From assembly GCA_902651635.1 (NCBI GenBank), contig CACRSC010000009.1:58704-122703 (forward strand): 64,000 bases of DNA, given 5' to 3'. This DNA comes from Mastigamoeba balamuthi. Its lineage: Eukaryota; Evosea; Mastigamoebida; Mastigamoebidae. The notes below the pieces were generated by a model that was not told the origin of the DNA, did not search any database, and saw nothing but the letters and a program-made list of their open reading frames with translations. The translations under genes and the position numbers were made by a program. Positions 19,101 to 34,207 of the stretch are shown piece after piece; position 1 is the first letter of the stretch; each line of letters begins with the position of its first letter.

Positions 19101-22100
19101 GGGCCGTTCGCCCGCCCCCGTCGAGCTCAAACTCGATCATGCACACGCCGCTGCACGTTCTCGGGAAGCTCGGCGGCAGGTCTCGAGTTCAGCAGCCGCT
19201 CCAACCTGTCTTCCCCTCGAGCGACCATGCGCCCGACGACAAGGCCGAGGAAGAGTCCTGTGCGTTCATCGCGTCGTTTTTGGAGTCCGACCAGAACCAC
19301 CCGAACGTGGCCGTGCCGTTCTCGATCAACATCGGCAAGACGGTCAACACGTTCCGCAAGTACATCGTGTACCCCGAGTACCAGGTGCGCACGGATAACT
19401 TTGCTCTCGCGTCGTTCGCTCACACTCTTCGCCCCGCCAGAAAAACATCTTCCTGCTGTGCAAGACGGTTGTCTCGATGTTCATGTCCGTGAACATCACC
19501 GAGACAGTGTCGCTCGCCGAGTCTTCGGACACCGCCATGGACGTGGAAGATGAGCTGCACGACACCCCCTTGCGGCTATGGCACGAGGCCTCGAGGACGT
19601 CGACCACGGCCGCCCAGTTCGCCAACCAGCAGGCGTGCTTCCTCGCGGCCCTCGCGACCGTGTTCATCGCGGCGTCGCAGCCGGCTCTGAAGGCGGATGC
19701 GGATACCTTCATCGCCGGGACTCTCAGGCACTTCGCGTTGCTGCTGGCCCAGCGCAACCAGGACAAATACTTCGGAGAGATCGACCCCATCTCCATCATC
19801 GACGCAATCATCAACATGATATGCGAGAACCGCGACAGCGCGCCCAGGGGAATGGACATGGTCCGAACGATAGTGTCAACGATGGATCAGCTGGTGCCAA
19901 CCAGAAAGAACGTTTGCGGCAGCGACTGACCACAGCCACGCAGAAAAACACGAAGCCCCAGAAGAAGATGTTCTGCGAGTCGCTCATCTCGAAGCTGTGC
20001 CATTGCTGCTACAAGAGATCGGCCTCGTCGAAGATGGGGGGCTGCATCGGGCTGGGGGCCCTGGTCGAGGTGAAGGAGATCTCGGAGGAGTGGGTGCAGC
20101 CCAAAACGAAGAGCATCCTCAACGCCCTGTTCGCCTCGCTGCGGGTACGAGTTCTCGGGGCTTGCAACCACTGAGACATACCGCAGGACTACCCGACGGA
20201 GATCACCAGTGGACTGCCGCAGGACGTGATGACGGCGCTGCTGGCGGTCGTGAGGAACTTCTACTCGAAAAAAGCGCTGGCGATCGTGTCGGCGACGATC
20301 GGCCACCTGCTGTCCCTCAACTCGATCATCAGGGCGTCGGCTCAGAAGGTCCTGCAAGAGCTGACGCTCGTCGTGAAACAGGAGGTGCTTGATGATTGCG
20401 CCCTGCATCATTCCGCTCACGCCGCCCGCAGCTTTACAAGCTGATTGAGCCAGCGTTCGGAGACGTGGCAGTCAAGCTGAAGGCTCCGCTGTCCGGGCAG
20501 AACCCCCTGTCGCAAATTGCGCAGATCGAGGCGCTGACTTTCCTGATCCGGTTCTGCCAGCCCCTTGTATCCACGCCCGACCTGTTCAACATCATGTCCG
20601 AGGCGCTGAAGATCGTGGGGCCGGAGGACTCCGCCATGTACCCCGACCCCTCGAACGTGCCACCGATGTCGAACACCACCGTGGACCTGAAGAAGGCGTG
20701 CGTGTTCTTCCTCGAGTGCTGCCTGCGATTGCCAGACCTGTCCGTCGAGCAGGACAACGCGGCGCAGTCGCAGGGGGAGCAAAATGCGCTGCCGCCGAAG
20801 GACCCCGGCGTGGAGATGCGCCTCAACATCTGCTCGATGTTGTGCAAGCTCCTCCTCATCAAGGGTCCGCAGGAGCTGGTCTCTGTCGTGGACACTCTCG
20901 ACTTCAAGGCCATTGGCGCTGTTTGCGGCCTCAAGAGGCAGACCAGCCTGTACACGGCCATCAAGCCGGTTCTCGGGGTCATCAAGCTCGAGGAGAAGCA
21001 GGGCACTGCCACCGCTCTTGCTGCTCGGGCGTTTGCGAGGGTCTCGCTGTTGCACGGGTCGCTGGCAAACAACCTGGTCACCGACAGAGCAATCACAGTC
21101 CTGAACTCCCGTGTCGAGACGGCCTGCATTCCGAGACCGCAGCAGGTCAACGCGCGCTGCACGGAGATCAAGGTCATCAAAGCGAACCTGGAGCTGTTCA
21201 CTCTGCGGTTCCAGGTCCCGAAGGACGCGGAGTCGCACCCGTCAAAGTACACGAACAGCCTCGTCGGGTACCTCGTCACGCTCGAGTCGAAGCTGGCGCA
21301 CCAGACGGTGCAGCCGCTGTACGAGCCGGTCGCGAAGTTCCTCAACACCTTCCCGGAGCAGTCGTGCGAGTGGTTCGCTCGGCAGTTCGACGCGCCTTCG
21401 TTCGACAGGACAACGCTGATCATCGTCCTGTGCCACCTGCTGAAGCAGAGCTGCGCCGCGAACCTCTACGCGGCGTTTTGCACCAAGCAGAGTGCGAGGC
21501 TTGCGGCGGATCTAACGCTGAAGAGCCCCCGTCTCGAGGAGGCAGTCCAGATCGTCACGACCCTGTCGCGGGTCAACCCCGAGTGGCTGCCCGGGAAGAG
21601 CGCGAACGAAGCCCTCGCGCAGAGCGGCGCCGAAGTCCGCGCGGGCCTGCTCTCGCTCTGGGGCGAGTTCTACAACGCGCACTCGTCCACGAACCCGCAG
21701 GACAAGGAGCAGTTGAGGAACACCGAGGAGCTCATCCGCAAGACAGCCCTCCTCCTCCGAAGGCTCGTCGATGACACGGAGGACAGCGTCCCGGCGATCT
21801 ACGACTTGCTGCCCCTGTTCAAGTTCGAGGTGCCGTTCGACCTCCCGGAGATCCGCGACCTGTTCGCGGTGAAGATCTTCAACCAGTACAGCAGCAGCAT
21901 GAAGGAGAAGCTCGTGCGGCACTACTTCGTGTACTACGCCAGGCAGGATGTCGCGATGGAGCTCAAGGCGATGGCGCTGCGGCGCATCATCGTGCCGATA
22001 TTCCAGGCGTGGCTCCCGCGCCCCAAGGCGCCGACGGAGAGCATGGACACGTCGGAGAGCGAGGCAGCGCAGGTCAACGAGGACCTGTGGATCAACACGA

Positions 22101-25100
22101 TCTGGTGGACTCTGCAGCAGTCGGGCCTCTTTGACCTCTCCAACGTGGACAAGTCGATCGCCAAGAAGGTGTCGCCGCCCAAGACGTTGTCGCTGCCGGA
22201 GATCAAGGCAAAGCCGACGCAGCTCGACTACGACCTCATCGGCGAGATTGTCCACCTGCTGCTGATCCTGTCGAGCTTCGCCACGATGATAGAAAAGACC
22301 CCGGACCTCTGCGACATCTGCATCTCGATGCTGTCGAAGATCCGCACGCTGACGGACGACGTGACGATCAAGTGCTACGTGCGCGCGTGCATGGTGCGGT
22401 TCACGTACTGCGCGCGGATGAGGATCGTCCAGAAGTTCAGGGACAAGCTGTTCTTCGACATCGTCAACGTCAACGACCCCGAGACGCAGAGCATCATGCG
22501 GGAGACGATCGACCTGGCGCTGGACATGGCCCAGAACGGCCCGCGACCGCCGACCGAAGACTCCACGTGGCCCGACCTGCTGAAGAAGTACGTCGACCGG
22601 AACAGCACGAAGCCAAACGTCATCAACCAGATCATCTCGCTCATCCTCCGGCACCCGAACGTCTTCTACTTCAACCGGGCAAAGTACCTCTCCTTCATCA
22701 CGATTGCCTTGGCACGCAGCGCTTTCTCTCCCCGGCGCACTTCGGTGCTGACTCTCCTCCTAGGGCAAGCTGGCCGGCGCGAGCAACAACTCGGCCGAGT
22801 CGAAGAAAACCGTGCTCGACACGTGCGAGCTGCTGATCACGTGGGAGAAGGCGCGCGTTGGAAAGCTGGAAGGTAAGCAGCACAGCACAGCGGGCTTCTC
22901 ACAATTGAGTGCAGAGAACATCATTCAGCTGCCGGGCATCCCCGCCGTGGATGCTGCGTGGATACCAGACTTCCGCACGCGCGCCGTGGAGCCCACGGAC
23001 GTGCGGTTTCCGGCAGCGCCGAAGGACACGCTGTTCTTCTCGCTCATCCGCGTGACGGTGTTCTCGCAGGCCGACTCGCCTTTGTGCGAGAGGGCGTTCG
23101 GCCTGCTGCGGATCGTGCTCAAGCTCTGGCCCGAGATGAAGAGGCGGCTTCCTGAGAAGTACTTCGCGTCGACGCACTACGACTACTTCCAAGCGCTGCG
23201 CCTGATCAACCTCTGGTGCGAGGACGACACGTTCCTGGGCCTGCACAGCTTCTCGAACTTCCTCTGCGAGTGCATCGTCAGCAGGCTGTTCCTCGATCCG
23301 CGGTACAACGACATCACCGCGGTGCTCGTGTGCAACGTGAAGCAGGCCGTCCGAGACCGCCCGCAGCCCCCACAGCCAGCGGTGCCGCAGCCCGAGCCCC
23401 CCAGGGCGCGGAAAGACGTCTACCAGCTCGCCAGCGCAATCAACTCGTTTATCGGTGCGCTTCTCTGTGGCTGTGGCGGCTTTCGAGTCCTTTCTTACGG
23501 GACCGGGCAGAGTCGACGTTCTCGCCCAAGAACATGACGGAGAGGTCGCTGCAGATCACCAACGCATGCATCGTGCTGAAGCAGGCGGCTCTGAAGAACC
23601 CCGAATTCCTCGACGAACACCTCGCGGCGGCCATCACGCTGTTCCAGAAGCTGCAGCAGAACCACCTGACCCCCGCCGAGGCGGTCGAGTCGTCGTCGCC
23701 CCCTGCCGCGACGTCCCCCAACTCGGGCGGGCCGTCGTCGTCGCAGCAGCGACAACAGTCGGCGCAAGCGAGCGCGACGATGCTGCAGCACAGGAAGATC
23801 GCCAAGGAGGCCGCGCAGCTGCTGGTGCCCCTGCTGGAGGTGTTGCGGCACAGGGCAGCGCACCCAGAGCACAAGAAGATGTTCCTCTACCACCTGCAGC
23901 AGCTCGTGGACAAGACGAGCGACCAGGAGGTGTTCTACGAGATCATCCGCATCATGCACGGGTGGGTCGTGGCCCCGGACGCGAACTCGATCCAGCTGAG
24001 CATGAAGGAGAAGTGCTTCTTCGTCGCCAAGTTCCAGCAGCACGCCGAGATGGTGCTGAACGAGCGCGCGGACAAGGTGCTCGGCCTCTTCCACGACATC
24101 GTCTTCCATCTCAAGAAGGAGGCGCTCGAGCTCGAGGTGCGGTCGCAGATCTCCAAGCCCGAGGCCACGGCCATTGAGGTCTCGTACAACTACTGCATGA
24201 GCCACAAGGACCCCGCCGTGCGCGCGCGGTTCGCCGGCGAGCTGTACTCGAACGCTCGCCCGCTCGATCTCGGCAAGCGCCTGCTGGCGATCCTCAAGGC
24301 CAACTGGGACGGGCTCGCCTCGTCGTACTGGCTGCGGCTGCCGTTCGAGATTCTCTTCCTGTCGCTGGACCTCTCCAAGCCGCTGCAGCTCTCGCCGTGG
24401 ATCGCGCACCTGCCGTCGGCGTTCCACAACGGGCCCAAGAAGCAGTGCCCCGCGGGCCTCGAGGTGCTGCTTGCCGCGGAGGAGAGCTTCATGCGCTCGG
24501 TGTCGTCGCTGAGCGTCGAGGCCCTCGTGACGCCGCTACGCGAGCTGTGCTGGTTCAACCCCGACGTCGTGCACCACCTCTGGGGGACGCTCTTCTCGGC
24601 CGCCTGGGTCCGGGTGACGGACGACGAGCGCGCAGCCGCCAACGCGGCCCTCTGCGCCCTGCTCACGCGCGATTCGCACCTCAAGCAGCACAGCGGGCGG
24701 CCCAACCCGCTGCAGGCTCTGGTGAACAGCATCCTGCGGTGCCGCACGCCGCCGCAGGCTATCTCGGCAACGATCCCCGGGCCCGTCCCCGCTGTCCCGC
24801 AGATGCCGCTGCCGCAGATGAGGTTCCTTGCCAAGACGGCCAACTCGTGGCACGTGGTCACGACGCTGCTGGAGGAGCGCGACGCGCAGTACAGCAGCCA
24901 GAAGTCGCTCGAGGAGCACCAGACGCTGTCGGAGCTCTACTCGGAGCTCGCCGAGGATGACTTTGCGTTCTCGTGCCTCGCGTCTTCGTGCTCGTCGGCG
25001 GGCAGCGAGGACACGAGATCTGCCCTGTCTCTCGAGCAGTTCTCGATGTACGAGGCCGCGCGCGACATGTACCTCACGCTGCTCAGCAACGCCAAGGCGA

Positions 25101-28100
25101 GCGTCGGAACGGCGTCGCACAGGGACGACGTTGCGCTCTGGGAGACACGCTGGGCCGCGTGCTCGCGCAAGCTCGGCAACTGGTCGGAGCTGTTCGAGTA
25201 CGGCCGCGAGGCCGACAAGCCAGAGGTGATGCTGGACGCGTCATGGCACAACGAAGACTGGAACTCGGTCAAGGAGGTGCTGCCGCGCGTCGTGGGCGAC
25301 GAGGACTCGGGAAACTACTCGCGGCTGTCGCCGATGCGCCACCTCGTGCAGTGCTACCTCGCGCTGCACGCGAGCGTCGCGGACCCGAGCGACAGGCAGC
25401 GCATGGCCGACGTGGACTCGCACCTGCTGGCGGCCAAGAACGTCATGATGCGCTCGTGGCAGTTCATGCCCCAGGACTCGATGACAGCCCACATGAAGGT
25501 TCCTCCCAAGTTCCTGCCATCCGACCGGCCACAGATCTCTCACTCTCCCTTCCGTTGCAGCACCTGCACATGATGCAGCTGATCGAGGAGGTCCAGGAGT
25601 TCATCACGGTGCACAGGGACCTGATGTCCATCGCCAAGTCGCAGCAGCAGCTGCCGCAACCGCCGCAACAGGGCGTGCAGGTAGTCCCGCCGCAGACGAC
25701 GGCCCAGATGCCGCTGCTGCGCACGCTGCTGCTGATCTGGAGGGACCGCCTGCCCAACGTCTACGAGGACCTCGTGTCGTGCCACGACGTGTTCTCGTGG
25801 CGCAAGGCGGCGTACGGCGTCATGGGCAGCCTGCTCGTGGCCGCGCGGGCCGACAAGCAGTACACGGGCGACCACGAGCTCGCGTGGCACATCGTGAAGC
25901 TCGCGAGGTTCCTGCGCAAGCGCGGGCTGCACAACCAGAGCCACCAGGTCCTGCACTCGATCTACTCCCTCAAGAACATCGAGATTGGCGACGCCGTGGC
26001 CAAGGTACTGCCCAACCCCTTCCCCCAACTGCCCCCTAGGGCCCGGCAGTGCCTCACCCGCGCGGGCAGATCAAGGAGCAGCTGAAGCTCTACGTGGAGC
26101 TGCGCAACGTTCCGCTGGCGCTGAGTTCGGTGCAGAACGTGAACATGGACCACTACCAGCTCGCGCAGATCTCTGTGTTCTTCCGGCTCAAGGGCCTGAT
26201 CTTCGACAAGGCCGGCAAGCCCGCCGAGGCCAACGCGATGTTCAGCAACGCCATCACGCTCAACGAGCACGACAGGGCCTCGTGGGCCATGTGGGGCGAC
26301 TTCAACACGGCGCAGTACCTCGAGCAGAAGCGCTCGAGCCCGCTCTCGGACGTCTCTGCGTGGGCCCAGGGCGCCGTCCTCTGCCACCTGCAGGCGCTGC
26401 GCTTCTCGCAGTCGACGTCGCACCGCGCGCGGTTCGGCTCGCAGATGGTCGTGCACGCGGCGCGCGTGCTGTGGCTGCTCGACGCCGAGTACGCGTCGGT
26501 GCACGACCTGTTCGACCGCGCGGCGCAGTACGTGCCGTCGTGGGCGTGGATCCCGTGGATCCCGCAGCTGATCGAGTCGCTGGGCCGCCAGGAGATGCGC
26601 TGCACGTTCGAGGTGCTCGTGCGCATCGCGCAGGTGTACCCGCAGGCGCTCTTCTACCCGCTGCAGGCGTTCATCCTCTGCGAGAGCCAGCGCGTCAACG
26701 AGTCGCTCATGATGTCGGCCAACGCGCCGCCGCAGACGCCGCCCCTGACGCCGCCGTCTGTCTCGCCGTACCAGTCGCCGCACACGTCGCCGCACCAGTC
26801 GCCAGCGAGCTCGCCGGCCAAGGCCTTCGGGCCGCTGGGGGCGCCCAAGACGGCGATGACCGTGGCGCAGCAGGTGCTGCGGCAGATGACGATCGCGCAC
26901 AAAACGCTCGTCTCGCGGCTCAAGGAGCTCGCGAGGGGCCTGCACACGCCGTTCCTGCCGACGCCGCGCGAGATCGCCGCGGTCTACCTCGGCAGGGCGC
27001 TGATGAAGACGCTCTCGCCGCTCGGCGGCAAGCAGAGCGCCGCCGACGACGTGCGCGAGGCCCGCGAGGCCGCGGTCAACACGGCGGACCACGTGCTCGT
27101 GCGCCGCATCGACACGGAGCTCGTCGCCGCCATCGAGGACCTCGGCGTCTCGAGCGACGAGATGGCCACGCGCCTGCGCACGTGGGTCGCCCGCATGCAG
27201 CAGTCGGCGCCCAGCGTCGCCTTCTCGGCGCAGCCCGGCACGCAGGCCGCCAGCCAGGCGGGCCAGCGCGTGCTGCACATCGAGGCGCTCAGCGCGGCCC
27301 TGAGCGCGGCGGCGCCGTTCCGGGACCTCGAGGTGCCCGGGCAGTACACGGCGACGGGCCTCGACGCCGGCGGCGACCCCTGCTTCGAGCCGCAGCCCGA
27401 GCGCCACGTGCACATCGAGACGGTCTACGCCGACGTCGTCGTGATGCCGTTCGCCGACGAGTTTGTGCGGTGCGTCGGGTTCGTCAGCGACACGGGCCGC
27501 ACGTACTGGTTCCGCGTGCACGGGCCGCTGCAGTGCTCGTCGGGCACCGCCGTGCTGCGCGAGGAGAAGACGGTGCAGCTGCAGCGCCTCGTCGGCGCCG
27601 TCGCCATCGCCCGGAGCCCCGAGTCGCGCGGCCGCGGCCTCTCGCCGTCGCCCCCGGCGGTCGTCTCGGTCTTCCCGCAGCTCAAGCTCGTCTGCTCGGC
27701 GACCGACTCGGCCTCGCTGTGGCGCGTGCACTGGGACAGCTCGCTGCGCTCGGCCTCGGGCGACCCCTACAGGCCCGTCTTCGCGGCCGCCGCGCAGGGC
27801 GGCAGGCTCGGCGACGCGGCGTCGTACCGCGCCATCCGGCAGGAGTGCGTCGACGCCGACGCGCTGACGTCGTACGTCGTGGGGAAGCTGGGCAGCCTCG
27901 ACCGCGTCTTCGAGGTGCGCAAGGCCGCGATGCGCGTCGTCGCCACGCAGGCGATACTCGGGCGCGTGTTCGGCTCGGGCCCGCGGGCGGCGTCGCAGGT
28001 CTACGTGTCGCCGTCGACGCAGTGCGTCGTGCACGCGGGCTTCGCGCCGGACTTTGAGGAGCGCTCGGCCGACGAGAGGCCGGCGGTTCCGTTCCGGCTG

Positions 28101-28448
28101 ACGCCGACGCTCGTGCGGTTCATGCGGGAGCAGGGCGTCGCCGGGCCGCTGGCCGGGGGGATGGTCGCGACGATACTGGCGCTGCACAGCGGGCGCGAGC
28201 GCGTGCGGGACGTGCTGAGGGCGTTCACGCGGGAGGACTTTGCGCTGGGCGAGGACCTCGAGACGATGGGCACGAAGCTCGCGCCCGAGGACGCGGTCGT
28301 CAAGCGCATCGAGGAGATGGTCGCCCCGGAGCTCACGGCCGTCCACAGGGTCAAGGCCGCCGTCGGTGTCGCCTGGCGCATGATCGACGACGCGCGGTCC
28401 GACACGAACCTCTCGAAGATGGACCCCACGTGGCTGCCGTGGGTCTAG
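16167..28448 (+). CDS. TRRAP: TRRAP/Tra1, SAGA and NuA4 scaffold pseudokinase
   Basis: Fourteen exons: 16167-16502, 16661-16930, 16996-17115, 17213-18343, 18389-19384, 19441-19893, 19944-20144, 20187-20384, 20432-22711, 22764-22872, 22915-23454, 23511-25498, 25561-26004 and 26070-28448. They give about 3,814 residues, against roughly 3,740-3,860 in yeast and human. The N-terminus is a Pro/Gln low-complexity tail. Long HEAT-repeat regions follow, then a FAT region in the last exons (FEVLVRIAQVYPQALFYPLQ), a PI3K-like domain without obvious catalytic residues, and a FATC tail ending MDPTWLPWV. Family role: it recruits the SAGA and NuA4/TIP60 acetyltransferases to activators in the nucleus. The intron after 22711 appears to begin with GC. 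The intron 18344-18388 is 45 nt, a multiple of three without a stop. The acceptor at 17213 and the donor at 19894 are the least certain junctions. Confidence 0.92.
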
Positions 28449-28822
28449 CCGCCCCGAAGCCCGCAAGCCCGCCAAGGGACTTTGTTCTCACGCGACTTTA
28501 CTCCCTCATCCCGCTTCCCCGGTCCCGTTTTTATAAAACTCTGCCTCTTTATGTTCACGACGGTTTGGTTTGCCGGGCCGCTCGCAGTACCCGCGACGAG
28601 AGCACGTGCGCAATTGTGAGCCCGGGCGGTGTTTCGCGGTAACGGTGACGCGTTATCGTAACGGCGGCAGAAAATATCAGTTGTGGTCGCGTCCACGAGG
28701 CGAGATCTGAGGTGCCTTGCCGCAGCATTAATTGAAAAAGAGACCACCCTCCCTTCTCTTCCCCCCTCATCGTGAGCGAGCGACCGAACGCCAGCCACAG
28801 GGGACCCCCAGCCAGCCACAGC
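28449..28822. other. Intergenic, 374 nt
   Basis: It lies between the TRRAP stop and the Rab-vWA start codon. It includes TTTTATAAAA near 28530, which could serve the 3' end, and a pyrimidine-rich stretch before the Rab-vWA leader. No gene was recognised. Confidence 0.5.
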
Positions 28823-31921
<3,099 letters not shown>

Positions 31922-32006
31922 GAGGGGGGCCTCACCAGCCAGGGCACCGTAGGGCAAAAACAGACACCAAGCCAAACCAAGCAACAAAAAAACGAAGTAC
32001 AAAATT

Positions 32007-33969
32007 TCAAAGCCATTGCTGCCGGCTGTAGAGGCCCAGCGTGTGCTGCACGTACCACGGGAGCAGCGCGGGGGCGGGCGAAAGGAGGGACGTGGGGTCG
32101 AAGACGTCCGGCGGCAATTGCGGGTCCTTGAGCGGCAGCTCGCAGGGCAGCAGGGTGGGCTCGCACGGCGGGCACCGCCAGTTGTCTGGCGAGCTCTCCC
32201 TGGACTCCGAGGCCACGCCGCCGCGCTCCACCGACGAGAACAGCGACGCGGGCGCCACGGGGATATGCGGAGGGTCCGAGAGCCACCCGGTGCCGCTGTC
32301 CGCCTGCTCGCAGCTGCTGGGGGGCGGGGGCAGCGGCTCGGGCTCCTGGAAGGCCGCAGCGATTGCCGGCAGCGGAGCCACCGCGGGGGACAGCACCACC
32401 CCCTGCAGCGCTGGGCTGATCGCCAAAGGGTCGGCTGGCAGCCTGTCGTTCTGGTTTGCCAGCTGCAGCAGAGGGACAGGCTCGAACCGCCCGTCGCCCG
32501 TCTCGAGGGGTATGTTGGGCGCCACCCGCGCCCTGTAGTACCAGAAGAACGCCACCGAGACGCCGATCGCTGTGACGGCCAGCGTCACCAGGCAGCACCC
32601 CACAACGACCCCGACCAGCATCGGCACATTGAGGGTGACTTCTGGGCTCGGCGGGGGCGAGGGAAGCAGCGGAGTCAGCCACTCTCGTGTCTTCCACTGC
32701 GATTGGTGTGGGATGGAAGAGAGGGACAGAGGGGCCCGCGTACGGCGCCTGCAGACGGTGCCGCGGCCGGGGAGGAAGACAACGTCGAGGCCGCGCGAGC
32801 AGCCGCTGCAGTTGGGCAGGCAGTGCTCGTCCAGGGTCCACTCGCACGCCTCGCCTAGGGCAAAGTCCGAGACACCGTTGCCGCACAGCGTGCACCCGGC
32901 GCCGCCCTGCGGCTCGGGGACGTACCCGCTCTCGCACGTGCAGTTGGCCCTGCAGTGGCTCGCCTCTGCTGCGTAGTAGTCGCAGTCCTCGCCCTCGTCC
33001 CTCTTGCCGTTGCCGCAGGCTTGCGATTTGAACAGGAAGGTTAGGAAGGACTTGGGGGGTGGGGGCGACCAAGAGGGCAGAGTTGGGGGTGTTCTGGGCG
33101 CAACTGAGGATGCACGACCCTCCCGCGGGCTGAAAGCCCTCGAGGCACAGGCAGGTCAGGTTGTCGCACCCCGGCACCGAGTCGCACTGCTCGCCGGCGT
33201 CGAGGATTCCATTCCCGCAGTCTGCACTTCCCTCCCCCCAGAAGCCAAGTCTCCCCTGAGCTGAGCGCATAAGAGAGGCACAGACGAGCGCTGCAACCCT
33301 CGAACTTACACGAGCAGACGCCCGAGTCGTTGAGGGGCACGGTGCCGTTGGCGCAGCTGCAGTTGGCGCAGAGGGGCGAGGGGCTGTCGCACTGCTCGCC
33401 GCCCCAGGGCTCGAGGGCGCCGTTGCCGCAGCGGGGCTCGGGGAGGACCTCGAGCCTGAAGTTGAGGTCCATGTTGGTCAGCCAGATGTCCCTGCGCAGC
33501 CCCACGTCGCTGCACCACCCGGAGAGCTCGTAGGCCCCCTCGCGGTGCCCGTGCGACCGCAGGAACGCGGCCGCGTCGAGCTCGAACTCGTCCGCCGACC
33601 CGTCGGCTCCCCCGTCGCCCACCCACGTGGCGTCCTGCTCCCCGACGAACCTCCACCAGCCCCCCCACCCCCCGACCCTGACCCCCGCGTAGATCGAGCA
33701 TACAGAGTTCCCTGCAAGCACTCAGAAACGGAAAAAACCGCAGGAGCCGGCACGGAAAACCGCAACGCACCTGGGCCGGAAACGTTGGCGGTGAGGGCGG
33801 AACTGATGCTGAAGCGCATCAGGAACGGGCGGCCCACGGCGACGCGGGCGAGCTCCGGGTAGTTGGGAGACATCGAGGCCCAGGTCGCGGGGGCCGCACG
33901 GGGCGCAGCCGAGGACGGCGACAGCGACGACGCCGCCAGCAGCGCGACGACGGTCAGGACCACCCCCAT
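32007..33969 (-). CDS. Cys-rich repeat type I membrane protein A
   Basis: Exons on the minus strand: 33969-33771, 33711-33310, 33221-33105, 33019-32744 and 32641-32007, giving 542 residues. All four introns are phase 1. A signal peptide (VVLTVVALLAASSLSPSSAA) precedes an ectodomain that ends in Myxococcus-type Cys-rich repeats: CGNGALEPWGGEQCD, CGNGILDAGEQCDSVPGC, CGNGKRDEGEDCD and CGNGVSDFALGEAC. One membrane helix follows (MLVGVVVGCCLVTLAVTAIG), then a Pro-rich cytoplasmic tail of about 180 residues. The tail has PNIPLETGDGRFEPVP next to the membrane and PPHIPVAPASLFS further on, both shared with the paralogue downstream. Surface receptor or adhesin is inference. The gene ends only 85 nt from the convergent Rab-vWA gene. 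Confidence 0.75.
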
Positions 33970-34207
33970 CAGCTGCGGATCCGCTATGTCGTCACCACAA
34001 TATCTCACCGAAGAAGGCGAAGAGTATCCCTTTGGGCCCACGCAAAATGGGCTGCTGACCCCCATCCGACGACACCCCCACCCCCCACTGCACCTCCCTC
34101 GCTTCACTCCTCGACGTCCCCCAATCCACTCGCCGGGGGGTGCGTTACACTTGTTGCGTTTTCTTCTTCTTCTCCTTAATAGAAACTGAGGGAGCGTTGC
34201 CTGTGAA

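Noticed and set aside
19900-19943. Alternative donor GTTTGC giving a very short TRRAP intron
   Set aside because: The intron would be about 32 nt. The upstream GTGCCA donor at 19894 gives 50 nt, in line with other introns, and the same phase. This junction remains uncertain.
25962-28475. 837-codon minus-strand frame opposite the TRRAP 3' end
   Set aside because: Arg/His/Leu-rich antisense shadow of a conserved FAT-FATC coding exon.
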